Source: Ohtaekwangia sp966211525
GTDB taxonomy: Bacteria; Bacteroidota; Bacteroidia; Cytophagales; Cyclobacteriaceae
Assembly: GCA_966211525.1 (NCBI GenBank)
Contig: CBIHOZ010000018.1
Span: forward strand, 1-64,000
Length of the DNA stretch: 64,000 nucleotides
Reading direction: 5' to 3'
The first letter of the stretch is position 1. The number at the start of each line of letters is the position of its first letter. This document shows, piece by piece, positions 43,536 through 52,883 of this stretch. The translations under genes were made by a program, and so were the position numbers. The notes beneath the pieces were generated by a model. The model saw nothing but the letters and a program-made list of their open reading frames with translations, did not search any database and was not told the DNA's origin.

Positions 43536-44885
43536 CTACTGGTAGGCATCGTTCTGCCCGAGGTTCTGGTTAATTTCCCGTTCGGTTTGCGGAATCGGGA
43601 ACAGGTAGCGTTGTTCATCCGGCACCGTCATCATTTCGGTTAATGCCAAACCGGTGCGCGCATAATCATACCAGGCTTCGCCTTCGAACATCAGCTCCAA
43701 TCGCTTCTCGCGTTGCACAGCCGTTATAAAACTGTTCAGATCAAATGTATCTTCTGCGGGCGTTTCTATACCGGCACGATCGCGAATAGCTTTATAGTAT
43801 CGATAGGGTTCACCTGCCGGTGAATTGCTCACCCGTGCCTGTGCCTCGGCATAGATCAGGTATATCTCTGACAAACGGAGCACCGGTACATTCTGAGTTG
43901 CTGGATTATAGTTACGATACTTACCGATATAGTATCGGTTGTTCTGAAAATTCAACGTGAAGTCTCTGCGCTTGTCTCCTTCCTCATAGAATTTATACAC
44001 TGTATCCTTGGCAAAGAACAACGCTGAACTCGTAGGATTACTTACCGTAGCAAATGGATTGGTTGCCTGTGCATCGAACTGCAATTCAAATATAGACTCA
44101 CCGCTGTTCTCTGTCAGCCAGATGGATGGGTAATCAGCCGTAAGTGTATCGCCATTGTCAATTACCTCTTTAGCAAAGGCAGCCGATTGTCCATAATCGC
44201 CCTGGTATAGATATACCTTTGCCAGCAAAGCCTTCGCGGCGTTCTGCGTGGCTCTTCCTTTGGTTTGATCCAGTGAAGTATAGGAAGCAGGCAGATTTGC
44301 AGCATCCGTTAAGTCGGCTATAATTTGTGCATAGATCTGGCTCGCAGGTGTGCGCGAAACCTGAAGATCGCCCAGCGAAGTGGAAGCATCTGTAGGATTG
44401 GTGATGAGCGGCACATCGCCCCAGCTGCGAACGAGGTTAAAGTATATAAGCGCACGAATAAATTTAGCTTCATTTACAAACTGCTGTTTCTTCTCATCGC
44501 TTATAAGGCCCGTCATGGCCGGTACACGCGCTATAACATTGTTGGCAGCGTTGATGCTGGAGTATGAAGCTGTCCAGATGTTAAGCACCCATGGATTATC
44601 GATGCGAATGTCGTTCTGCTCGAAGTTTACAAACTCCGGGTAGTTATATACATTCTGTACATGACCTGCGGCAAACTCGGGTATCAGGATCATCGACTGT
44701 CCATAATAAGTTGATGATTCCATCGAACGGTATATCGCACGCACGGCAGACTCTGCGCTGGCTTCGTCTGTAAAATATTTGTCTGCGGCAATCTGATCGA
44801 TAGGCGTTTTATCGAGAAAGTCGTTGCACGAAAATGCCGATGCAGCCACCGCTATAATTGCTATATAATGTATGATCGTTTTCAT
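43536..44885 (-). CDS. SusD/RagB-like nutrient-binding outer-membrane lipoprotein
   Basis: 449 residues with lipobox FSC (Cys20), NDFLDKTPIDQIAADKYFTDEASAESAVRAIYR at the N-terminus, TPR-like helices (AKALLAKVYLYQGDY) and the C-terminal RAGIETP, FINAVQREKRLELMFEGEAWYD-type block, all SusD hallmarks. It caps the SusC channel encoded upstream (22-base gap). Rather short for the family (450-600). The ligand is not readable from sequence; the divergent deaminase suggests nucleosides, by inference. Confidence 0.95.
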   Translation of the reverse strand: MKTIIHYIAIIAVAASAFSCNDFLDKTPIDQIAADKYFTDEASAESAVRAIYRSMESSTYYGQSMILIPEFAAGHVQNVYNYPEFVNFEQNDIRIDNPWVLNIWTASYSSINAANNVIARVPAMTGLISDEKKQQFVNEAKFIRALIYFNLVRSWGDVPLITNPTDASTSLGDLQVSRTPASQIYAQIIADLTDAANLPASYTSLDQTKGRATQNAAKALLAKVYLYQGDYGQSAAFAKEVIDNGDTLTADYPSIWLTENSGESIFELQFDAQATNPFATVSNPTSSALFFAKDTVYKFYEEGDKRRDFTLNFQNNRYYIGKYRNYNPATQNVPVLRLSEIYLIYAEAQARVSNSPAGEPYRYYKAIRDRAGIETPAEDTFDLNSFITAVQREKRLELMFEGEAWYDYARTGLALTEMMTVPDEQRYLFPIPQTEREINQNLGQNDAYQ

Positions 44886-44906
44886 AAAATATACTCTGAA
44901 TAATTC

Positions 44907-47900
44907 TTAGAAAGTAAGGTTAACACCACCGGTAAAGATGCGCGGCTGCGGATAGCTTCCGTAATCAAATCCATATACCAACCCCTGGTTAGCACCGCCC
45001 GGAGAAGAACTTACTTCCGGATCGTATCCGCGGTAGTTGGTAAACACATACGCATTCTGTACTGTAGCATATATACGCAGGCTCTTCAGCTTTAGCTTTT
45101 CAAGTACGGTGGTTGGCAAAGTATAGCCCAGTGTTATATTCCGGATGCGGAAGAAAGATCCGTCTTCCACAAAACGATCGGACACCGTACCATTGTCAAG
45201 ATCCGCGGGTGTAGGGCGCGGTACATCGGTTACATCGCCCGGGTTTCTCCAGCGTCTGTTCCAATCGGCAGAACCGTTGTTACTATCGCCACTACCGGAT
45301 AAGATGGTGAAGAGGTTATAGTTGAAGATATCATTACCATAGGAGTATTGTCCCATAATGCTGAGATCAAAACCCTTGTATGAAAATGTATTCGTGATAC
45401 CACCGAAGAAATCAGGATTCGGATTACCGATGATCTTTTTATCGGAAGCAAAATCAGGAGGACCAACCGTACCGTCTGCGCGGGTAAAGTCGATCATACC
45501 GGTTTCCGGATTTACACCAACCATTTCCCATCCGTAAAATGTACCGAGCGGTAAACCTTCACGTGCTATATTCAGGTTACCCAGACCACCGAATATATCT
45601 CCCTCCGGTAATGACACAACTTTGTTTCTGTTGAAAGTCATGTTCAAGGAAGTAGTCCAGCGGAAATCATCGCCTACTATATTACGTGTGATCAGCTCAA
45701 ACTCAAATCCTTTATTCTGAATCTCCCCTACATTTCGGAAAGCACTCTGGAAACCGGATGAACGGGGAACTTGTACACTGATAAGCAGATCGCTTGTGTT
45801 CTTGATATAGTAGTCGGCAAGTACGGTGATGCGATCATCAAATAAACCTATATCTGCACCAATGTCAACCTGCTCTGTAGTTTCCCAGCCCAGGTTCGGA
45901 TCTCCCAATGATGTCGGGTAAAAACCCGGAGTATTCAGATAGTTGCTGCCGGCTGAGTATAAAGTATAACTCGCATAGTTTGGTATATTCTGGTTACCGG
46001 TAATTCCCCAGCTGGCGCGCAGCTTCAGGTTGCTCACTTGTTTGGAATCTTTCAGGAATGATTCTTCAGAGATACGCCATGCAGCTGCTACTGAAGGAAA
46101 TGTACCATAACGATTGTCGGCACCGAAGCGTGACGAACCATCGATACGCATATTAGCAGTGAGCAGGTAACGATTTTTATAACCATAATTTACGCGTGCA
46201 AAGTAAGAAGCAATGGCCCACTCCTGCACGGTAGCATTGGCACCGGATAGCGTTCCACCGGCAGAGATCACCGGTATATCATTGCTCGCAAAATTACTTC
46301 TGCGCGCTTCTACAAATGAATACTTCGATTCCTGGAAAGATATACCACCGAGTAAATTAAGCGAGTGCTCACCAAATGTTTTATCGTACGTCAGCGTGTT
46401 CTCGTTTATCCAGAGCTGATCTTTAGTACTGCGGGTTGCACCTATACCACCCTGACTCACAAAAGATTTTATTCCTTTTGGCGGCATAAAGAAATTTTCA
46501 TCTATATAGCTCATGTCAACACCCCACGTAGTCTTGAAGATCAGACCTTTCGCGATCTGGTAATCAGCAGAAATGTTACCGAGTATACGGAATGTCTCCG
46601 CTTCATTCACCGGCAGTGTTAACATCGCTACGGGGTTTTCGCGGGCACTGTTTACCGGGTCGTACGCAAATGTTCCGTCCGCATTATATACCGGCACGTT
46701 GGGTGGTGTTACAATACCATTTTTGGTAGAACCTTCTTTCGAGTTCTCTTCCTGTATACGGTGATTGATAGCACGCGTCAGGTTTATATTCGTTGACAGT
46801 TTAAGACGCTCGCTTTGTTTATAGTCGAGGTTTACACGACCGCTGAGGCGACTGAAATCTGAGTTCAGAATAATACCTTCCTGGTTATAGTATCCGATAG
46901 AAGTATAATATTGAGTTTTATCAGATCCTCCTGATGCAGCCAGTTCGTAATTTTGCATCGGTGCCGTGCGGAAGATCTCATCCTGCCAGTCTGTATTAAC
47001 ATCGCTGCGCAGTATACTTTCCGGCACAGCCGTTCCTTTATATTTATAGAAGTCCTGCATGTACGATATATACTCGCTCGTATTCATCATATCATACTTA
47101 CGCTCGCGCGGCATTTCAGACACACCGGCATAAGCATTGAGACTGATGTTCGTTTCGTTGGGTCTTCCGCGTTTGGTTGTGATCAATACCACACCGTTGG
47201 CAGCACGCGCACCATAGATAGCAGAGGATGCTGCATCTTTTAAAATCTCCACAGATTCAATATCGCTTGGGTTGATAGAGGAAAGTATATTTATACCCTG
47301 CGTTCCACCACCGAAGTTGAAATCACTACCGCCTACAAAGTTGGAATTGCTGTTTACCGGTATACCGTCTACTACATAGAGCGGATCAGAACTTGCGTTG
47401 ATAGAGGTTGTACCGCGAACACGAATATTCACACCTCCGCCCGGGCTTCCGGATTTTTGTGTTACCTGTACACCACCGGCCTTTCCTTGTATCGCTTGTG
47501 TTATACTGGGGAGCGGATCTTTATCCAGCATTTCGGAACCAATGGTAGAGACCGAACTTGTAAGCGTGGCACGATCGATGGTACCATAACCTATCACCAC
47601 AACTTCTTTTAAAACTTGTCCGCCTTCTTCACGCAACGTTATGTTTACAGCCTGCTGGTTGTTTACCGGTACCTCTTGCGTTTTGAGACCTACAAATGAA
47701 AACACCAGTACATCATTCGGAGAACTTACGCCAATGGTATATTTACCCTGCGTGTCTGTAACCGTACCTATACTTGTATTCTTTACCAGCACACTTACTC
47801 CTGGCAAAGCCGTGCTGTCCTCACCTGTTACTATACCGCTTACTTTAAACTGGCCGGCTGTTGTGTCCGATGCCACAGTAGTACTGTCCGCACGCACCGC

Positions 47901-48281
47901 GGTGCTGTCAGTTGCAACGGCTGTACTATCGGTTCGTGTACTATCGGCAGCCGGGTTGGCCGAAGTAGTATCGGGCCGTAACAGTATATTAACAGATGCG
48001 CGTCCGTTTACCGAAGCTATAACACCGACAAAACCATCTTTGGAAAAAACGAGTGTATCACTGGAAGAAGCCAGTGCCAGTTGATAACGCCCGGTAGAAT
48101 CAGTAACGGTACTTCTGTCTGTATTCTGAATCAGCACTTTTACTCCCGGTAACGGAAGTGTATCGTTTGCAGAAGCAACAAGCCCCTTTACTTGTTGACT
48201 ACTATCCGGGGATATAGTCTGGGCTCTTCCTTGCGCTATCAATATGAGACATAGCACAACACAGTAAAAAATTTTATTCAT
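44907..48281 (-). CDS. SusC/RagA-type TonB-dependent outer-membrane transporter with a doubled N-terminal domain
   Basis: 1124 residues. Signal peptide ends near residue 20 (RA-Q). Two tandem carboxypeptidase-D-regulatory-like beta-sandwich domains (about 30-103 and 146-217; most SusC proteins have one) are joined by a 40-residue Asp/Ser/Thr/Ala-rich linker made of degenerate ADST units. Then the plug (VVIGYGT at 228-233, YVVDGIPVN) and 22-stranded barrel ending GGVNLTF. Partner of the SusD protein downstream. It imports a ligand using TonB energy. Confidence 0.95.
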   Translation of the reverse strand: MNKIFYCVVLCLILIAQGRAQTISPDSSQQVKGLVASANDTLPLPGVKVLIQNTDRSTVTDSTGRYQLALASSSDTLVFSKDGFVGVIASVNGRASVNILLRPDTTSANPAADSTRTDSTAVATDSTAVRADSTTVASDTTAGQFKVSGIVTGEDSTALPGVSVLVKNTSIGTVTDTQGKYTIGVSSPNDVLVFSFVGLKTQEVPVNNQQAVNITLREEGGQVLKEVVVIGYGTIDRATLTSSVSTIGSEMLDKDPLPSITQAIQGKAGGVQVTQKSGSPGGGVNIRVRGTTSINASSDPLYVVDGIPVNSNSNFVGGSDFNFGGGTQGINILSSINPSDIESVEILKDAASSAIYGARAANGVVLITTKRGRPNETNISLNAYAGVSEMPRERKYDMMNTSEYISYMQDFYKYKGTAVPESILRSDVNTDWQDEIFRTAPMQNYELAASGGSDKTQYYTSIGYYNQEGIILNSDFSRLSGRVNLDYKQSERLKLSTNINLTRAINHRIQEENSKEGSTKNGIVTPPNVPVYNADGTFAYDPVNSARENPVAMLTLPVNEAETFRILGNISADYQIAKGLIFKTTWGVDMSYIDENFFMPPKGIKSFVSQGGIGATRSTKDQLWINENTLTYDKTFGEHSLNLLGGISFQESKYSFVEARRSNFASNDIPVISAGGTLSGANATVQEWAIASYFARVNYGYKNRYLLTANMRIDGSSRFGADNRYGTFPSVAAAWRISEESFLKDSKQVSNLKLRASWGITGNQNIPNYASYTLYSAGSNYLNTPGFYPTSLGDPNLGWETTEQVDIGADIGLFDDRITVLADYYIKNTSDLLISVQVPRSSGFQSAFRNVGEIQNKGFEFELITRNIVGDDFRWTTSLNMTFNRNKVVSLPEGDIFGGLGNLNIAREGLPLGTFYGWEMVGVNPETGMIDFTRADGTVGPPDFASDKKIIGNPNPDFFGGITNTFSYKGFDLSIMGQYSYGNDIFNYNLFTILSGSGDSNNGSADWNRRWRNPGDVTDVPRPTPADLDNGTVSDRFVEDGSFFRIRNITLGYTLPTTVLEKLKLKSLRIYATVQNAYVFTNYRGYDPEVSSSPGGANQGLVYGFDYGSYPQPRIFTGGVNLTF

Positions 48282-48617
48282 ACGCCTTCTAGCTTTACTT
48301 TTTTACCGGTGCAACAATAAAGCATAGTACCATGTACCGAAGTTCGAGGCATACGTTCTATGCTATACATCCCAAAAAGGCTCTAAAACATTTATTACTA
48401 ACCGTTTTTGAATGTTATAGCAGTAAAAAGATTTGAGACACCTGAAATATACAGTGAGGCATTCTTCCACACATGTGTGGTTTAATTGCAACGTTTAGAC
48501 TATGGGCCAGGTATACGTTGCAGAAATTCTTTGACCGGTTGATTCCGGAAGTGGACAATACTTCGTGAAAAGAAAATTGTACCTTTGGCGCTCGACCTAC
48601 ATTAACCTTTAACTGCT
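48282..48617. other. Divergent promoter region of susC and the deaminase gene
   Basis: 336 bases. On the plus strand TACCTTTG (48580-48587) fits TAnnTTTG, 31 bases before the deaminase start. No convincing minus-strand promoter was seen; repeated ACATGTGTGG-like words near 48470 are not clearly functional. Confidence 0.5.
48580..48587 (+). promoter_or_regulatory. Possible -7 element of the deaminase gene
   Basis: TACCTTTG matches the Bacteroidota -7 consensus TAnnTTTG; no TTG is found at the ideal -33 spacing. Confidence 0.4.
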
Positions 48618-50129
48618 TTGATCCCGTTTTCACTGCCTGCCAGAAAGATCGTTACTGTTCTCATCGTTTCATCAACCTTCATCCTGCAGGGTTGCATATC
48701 CGAAAACGATAGAACCTCTCAACGGCTTCATGATTATTTTGAATCGATACGAAACAACGAAGCACTGCTCACGGCTTTCTTTTCCGCGATGCCGAAGGGC
48801 GGTGACCTGCACAATCACTTTTCCGGTTCAGTATATACCGAAACATACTGGAATTATCTGCTTCGTAAAAAGCCGTGGTTCGATACCGTAACACTTGCCT
48901 TTGAGTATGACAGCATTAAAAAGGTTAATAAAAAAGGAGATTACAGAAGATATAGATCAGCGGAACAACTTTCAACTGCCAACAAGCTTGCGGACATCAA
49001 GCAACGTATACTGCAAAGTTGGTCGGTTAAAGATTATGTTGACCTCGGCATACCATCGCACAAACACTTCTTCGATACCTTTGGAAAGTTACCGTCAGGC
49101 GGATGGAAAGAGACCGGCATTGGCTTGCAGGAATTACAGCACCGGGCAGCCCGGGAGAATGTACAGTACCTCGAGCTAATGCTACGAAGTGTACCTTCGG
49201 ATAGAATGGTGAACAATGAAAACCGCTATAATGCAGCGCTACAACTAAAGGACTATGCCGATACCGTTCGCCTCCACACGGTCCTGGATTCGTTAACAGC
49301 CGCATTCAAAAACATCCATCTCTCGGATGATGTAAAAGCATTCAACGAAAAACTGCTTGCCACGCACAACCAGTATGTACCCGATAACAACGCAGTGACT
49401 ATACGCTACCAGACGTATGTGAACCGCAGAAATGAACCGGTTAAATTTTTCCGTGATCTGCTCACAGCGTTTGAGGCTGCCCACACCAACACACTTGTAA
49501 CCGGGGTGAATATTCTTTCACCCGAGCATGGCGATGTATCCATGCGCGACTACAAACTGCACATGTATATGTTTCGCTATTGCAGTCAGCTATATAATAC
49601 GGTAAAATACTCGATGCATGCCGGAGAGCTCACCTTAGGACTTGTAAAACCGGAAGATCTTACCTTTCACATCCAGGATGCTGTATATATAGCGGGAGCT
49701 GACCGCATTGGCCATGGTGTAGACATGGCGTACGAAAGCGACAATGCCCGTCTGCTGCGCCACATGGAAGAGAAGAAGATCGCCATTGAAATTAACCTGT
49801 ATAGTAATGAGTTTATTCTGCAGGCAAAAAATGACAGCCATCCCATCGCGTTATACCGGAAGTATCATGTGCCGATTGTGATCTCGACCGATGATGCCGG
49901 GATACTGCGGAGCAACCTTGTACATCAGTATGTTTTACTTGCCAGACGCTATCCGCAGATTTCGTATGCAGAGATAAAACAGTTTATACAAAACAGCATT
50001 ACATATAGCTTCATTAAAGAGCCTGCGGTAAAACAATTGCTGCAGGATTCACTCGCGCGAAAAACTGAACTGTTTGAAAAGCAAGTTCTGCAGGATCAGG
50101 ATTTACTGGTTCATAAATTTAAGAAGTAA
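48618..50129 (+). CDS. Exported adenosine-deaminase-like lipoprotein
   Basis: 503 residues. It begins with a TTG codon (no ATG is available before an in-frame stop at 48603) and has a signal peptide with lipobox LQGC (Cys26). The TIM barrel carries the deaminase metal and active-site motifs GGDLHNHFSGS, SMHAGE, RIGHGVDM and ISTDDAGI, close to the ADGF/CECR1 secreted deaminases in size and order. It should deaminate adenosine or a similar nucleoside outside the inner membrane. It is divergent from the SusC/SusD pair and is followed by a fatty acid hydroxylase gene after 15 bases. Confidence 0.88.
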   Translation: MIPFSLPARKIVTVLIVSSTFILQGCISENDRTSQRLHDYFESIRNNEALLTAFFSAMPKGGDLHNHFSGSVYTETYWNYLLRKKPWFDTVTLAFEYDSIKKVNKKGDYRRYRSAEQLSTANKLADIKQRILQSWSVKDYVDLGIPSHKHFFDTFGKLPSGGWKETGIGLQELQHRAARENVQYLELMLRSVPSDRMVNNENRYNAALQLKDYADTVRLHTVLDSLTAAFKNIHLSDDVKAFNEKLLATHNQYVPDNNAVTIRYQTYVNRRNEPVKFFRDLLTAFEAAHTNTLVTGVNILSPEHGDVSMRDYKLHMYMFRYCSQLYNTVKYSMHAGELTLGLVKPEDLTFHIQDAVYIAGADRIGHGVDMAYESDNARLLRHMEEKKIAIEINLYSNEFILQAKNDSHPIALYRKYHVPIVISTDDAGILRSNLVHQYVLLARRYPQISYAEIKQFIQNSITYSFIKEPAVKQLLQDSLARKTELFEKQVLQDQDLLVHKFKK

Positions 50130-50144
50130 GTCTCTGCAAACGTA

Positions 50145-50870
50145 ATGGAAACAATCAGCATACAGGCTTTACTCGATCGGTTACTGCAACTACCGGAGTA
50201 TGCATTGTGGCTGATTTTTCTGACTGAAAATATACTCATCACCATAGCGGTTTTGCTGATCGGGCGCGTACTTCAAAAAGGATTCTCGCCCTCACCTGTT
50301 ACAGCATACCGATATACTTCGCGCGAGTGGTTTATCTGTGCTATAACCAACCTGCTCAATACGCTTGTCACCTATGTCGGCTTCCTGCTCTGGAAACATG
50401 GCTATATTATAATGGACATGAACGCTTCATGGTTTATTATCGTTGACTTCATCATTCTCTTTCTGGCGATGGACCTGCTGATGTACATATTCCACTACAT
50501 CATTCATAAAACATTTTTATACAAGGCAATGCACGGGCTGCATCATGAAGCTGTCGATCCTAAACCTATTGATCTCTTTGTATTACACCCGGTAGAGACA
50601 ATTTGCTTTGGCAGCCTGTGGTTAATGCTGTTACTGGTATATACGTTTAATGTGTATGCTATTATACTTTACCTTACGGTGAATGTGATCTTCGGCATGT
50701 TGGGGCATTTAGGCATTGAACCGTTGCCGGATAAATTACGAAGCAATGCGCTGCTCAAGTACCTTGGCACTTCTACATTTCATCACCAGCATCACCAGGA
50801 TGTGCATCACAATTTCGGATTTTATACTACGCTCTGGGACCGGCTTTTCGGCACGCTGCAAAAGTCCTGA
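50145..50870 (+). CDS. Fatty acid hydroxylase / sterol desaturase superfamily protein
   Basis: 241 residues with four to five membrane helices and the di-iron histidine boxes HYIIHK, HGLHHE and HHQHHQDVHH. The family includes ceramide and carotenoid hydroxylases and plasmanylethanolamine-type desaturases. The substrate cannot be decided; Bacteroidota sphingolipids or hydroxylated fatty acids are plausible. It is 15 bases after the deaminase gene, so co-transcribed, though no functional link is evident. Confidence 0.88.
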   Translation: METISIQALLDRLLQLPEYALWLIFLTENILITIAVLLIGRVLQKGFSPSPVTAYRYTSREWFICAITNLLNTLVTYVGFLLWKHGYIIMDMNASWFIIVDFIILFLAMDLLMYIFHYIIHKTFLYKAMHGLHHEAVDPKPIDLFVLHPVETICFGSLWLMLLLVYTFNVYAIILYLTVNVIFGMLGHLGIEPLPDKLRSNALLKYLGTSTFHHQHHQDVHHNFGFYTTLWDRLFGTLQKS

Positions 50871-50887
50871 TATAGTATATTTGTTGC

Positions 50888-51370
50888 CTACGGCTGATAC
50901 GGTCCTTTCACTTCTCCCCAACCCCATTCGGGCATAGGTGCATCCGGCTGAATCGGGTTCTCAGCGACATTGGAATTGATAACAGCTATGCGACTTCCCC
51001 ATTCGAGATAACCGACAAGTGCTGAACGAAACTCCGGATCATCAGGCAGCCCGACATCATCGGCAGTTTCCAGTAACAACGCGATCCAGCGCTTCCGTTG
51101 TGTATCGGTAAGATGCTTGCCTATGTGGTGGGCTACCATGGTAGCATGACTACCGTTGATATCGCTATATAGCTTAGGTCCGCCAAAAACCTCGCTTACA
51201 AATTTTGCTACATGATCAGCATGTTCCGCCGACATGTGGCGAAACACAGGCGACAGTATAGCATCATCTGCCACGCGCTTATAAAATGCAGCAAACAGTT
51301 TTTCGAAAGCAGGTTGTCCTCCTGCCCAGTCAAAAAGTGTAGGAACAGGTTTGTTCAGTTTCTCTTCCAT
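50888..51370 (-). CDS. Group II truncated haemoglobin-like globin
   Basis: 160 residues. Pattern of trHbs: LFDWAGGQPAFEKLFAAFYKRVADDAILSPVFRHM, EVFGGPKLYSDINGSHATMVAHHIGKHL, then WGSRIAVINSN. The proximal histidine is within the AHHIGKHL helix. The C-terminal PIQPDAPMPEWGWGEVKGPY is an extension common to Bacteroidota copies. It overlaps the monooxygenase-like gene by 16 bases, so the two are co-translated. Confidence 0.9.
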   Translation of the reverse strand: MEEKLNKPVPTLFDWAGGQPAFEKLFAAFYKRVADDAILSPVFRHMSAEHADHVAKFVSEVFGGPKLYSDINGSHATMVAHHIGKHLTDTQRKRWIALLLETADDVGLPDDPEFRSALVGYLEWGSRIAVINSNVAENPIQPDAPMPEWGWGEVKGPYQP

Positions 51371-51753
51371 GCTATACCGGTGTTTGTATAATGTTTCATC
51401 TCTTCAATATTTGTATAGAACGGTCGTACCAAGGCAAAGAATGATTTGAATTCGGCACTGCTTCTGAACTTTTGCAAATGGTCATCAACCGATGTCCAGT
51501 GGATACGGATAATATAGTGCTGGGGTTCTTCCACGCCATGCACTATATCATAACTGAGACAATATGGTGAAGCTTTCAGAAATTCGCCAGCTTTGGTATA
51601 TGCTGCCTCAAAGTCTGCCTGCTGTTCTGTACTGATTTTATAGCGGATAATTTCAGTAGAATAGGATTGATCTTTATTCATGGTGGTGGTTGATGGCTGT
51701 GCGAACGCGGTGCAACTTACTATACTCCATACGAGTGCATATAATATTTTCAT
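51355..51753 (-). CDS. Exported antibiotic-biosynthesis-monooxygenase-fold protein
   Basis: 132 residues. Signal peptide MKILYALVWSIVSCTAFAQ. The rest is a dimeric alpha-beta barrel (ABM) domain: YKISTEQQADFEAAYTKAGEFLKASPYCLSYDIVHGVEEPQHYIIRIHW, then FFALVRPFYTNIEEMKHY. Members degrade or oxidise quinones, polyketides or haem. The export signal is unusual beside a cytosolic globin. Divergent from an HxlR regulator. Confidence 0.88.
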   Translation of the reverse strand: MKILYALVWSIVSCTAFAQPSTTTMNKDQSYSTEIIRYKISTEQQADFEAAYTKAGEFLKASPYCLSYDIVHGVEEPQHYIIRIHWTSVDDHLQKFRSSAEFKSFFALVRPFYTNIEEMKHYTNTGIAWKRN

Positions 51754-51823
51754 AGTTTTGTTTTTTGGTAAAAGTGAAGCATTCGTATACAGAAGTCAAT
51801 AACTTACCAATAAGTAAGCCCGT

Positions 51824-52189
51824 ATGATTCAACTACACGACAAGACCTTTACCTGCCCCGTAGATGTAACGCTCGGGCTGGTGGGCGGCAAGTGGAAGAT
51901 CCTGATCCTCTCACACCTGCATCAATTCAGTCGCAAAGGATTTAGCGAGATCCGGGATAATTTACCGGGTGTATCCGAAAAGATGCTGATGCAACAACTC
52001 AAAGAACTGCAACGCGACAACCTGATCGATAAAGATGTATTGTCTCAAAAGCCCTATCGCGTAGAGTACTACTTAACAGAACAAGGTAAAACACTCGCTC
52101 CGTTGTTCGACTTCCTCAGCACATGGGGAATTGATTACCTGAAGAAACATGATATTGATTATCTGAAGGATCAGGCATTGTATAAATAG
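51824..52189 (+). CDS. HxlR-family transcriptional regulator
   Basis: 121 residues of a winged helix-turn-helix: FTCPVDVTLGLVGGKWKILILSHL, FSEIRDNLPGVSEKMLMQQLKELQRDNLI, the HxlR signature. One cysteine near position 12 (FTCPVD), as in redox- or electrophile-sensing YodB/HypR members. Divergent from the ABM/globin unit with a 70-base gap, so it probably represses that unit. Confidence 0.93.
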   Translation: MIQLHDKTFTCPVDVTLGLVGGKWKILILSHLHQFSRKGFSEIRDNLPGVSEKMLMQQLKELQRDNLIDKDVLSQKPYRVEYYLTEQGKTLAPLFDFLSTWGIDYLKKHDIDYLKDQALYK

Positions 52190-52254
52190 TCTGAAAGTAT
52201 ATTACCTTTTTTGCGCTTGATGCATTAAGGATATATTGAGCACAGCGATCAACC

Positions 52255-52806
52255 ATGTATTTTCGAGGGTACCGGGCAAAGAAGTTAACGAACAGCCAGT
52301 TTAATGAGCTACGGGCACGCCTGGAGAACGCGTTCACAATACGGAGAAAGCGGATCGATGACAACAAGACATACTACGAGCTGGATGGTTCTATAAACAG
52401 AATGAGCTGGCTCGACTCCGGGACCATTGAGTTAAGAAAAACAGATGAAATAGTTACTATTAAATTTGCAGTAAGCTCCGTTGTTCAACTGTTCTTTCTC
52501 CTCATGGTACATATATCAGCCTTTGGTTATACATATCTTTCCAGTGAAGATGCAGGCCTGGGCTTGTGGGCCACGTTGCTTTCCTGTATACTCTACCCGC
52601 TTCTTTTCATACTCACGTACATAGGATTCAAATTAATGGAGCTCCGCATAAGCAACATAATACAGCTGACGGTAGCACCAAAAGATTATGAGTTAAGCAA
52701 AGAGCAACAACAGTGGGTAAACGATCCTGACCGATGTCCGGCATGCGGAGAACACAATGTCGGCAGCAAAGCAGTGTGTCCGGATTGCGGATTAACACTT
52801 CGGTAA
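52255..52806 (+). CDS. Membrane protein with C-terminal zinc ribbon
   Basis: 183 residues. A polar N-terminal domain of about 70 residues, two membrane helices (about 72-94 and 104-128), then a cytosolic tail with Cys161-x2-Cys164 and Cys175-x2-Cys178 (CPACGEHNVGSKAVCPDCG), a rubredoxin-like zinc ribbon. No family name recognised. Ends in a bidirectional terminator. Confidence 0.72.
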   Translation: MYFRGYRAKKLTNSQFNELRARLENAFTIRRKRIDDNKTYYELDGSINRMSWLDSGTIELRKTDEIVTIKFAVSSVVQLFFLLMVHISAFGYTYLSSEDAGLGLWATLLSCILYPLLFILTYIGFKLMELRISNIIQLTVAPKDYELSKEQQQWVNDPDRCPACGEHNVGSKAVCPDCGLTLR

Positions 52807-52835
52807 TATATACCTCATCACTTCCTGCAAAAACG

Positions 52836-52862
52836 AAAAAGGAGATCTGGCGATCTCCTTTT
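52836..52862. terminator. Bidirectional terminator
   Basis: AAAAGGAGATC / GATCTCCTTTT stem with loop TGGC between convergent genes. Confidence 0.9.
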
Positions 52863-52883
52863 ATCTGCATAGCTATATATACT

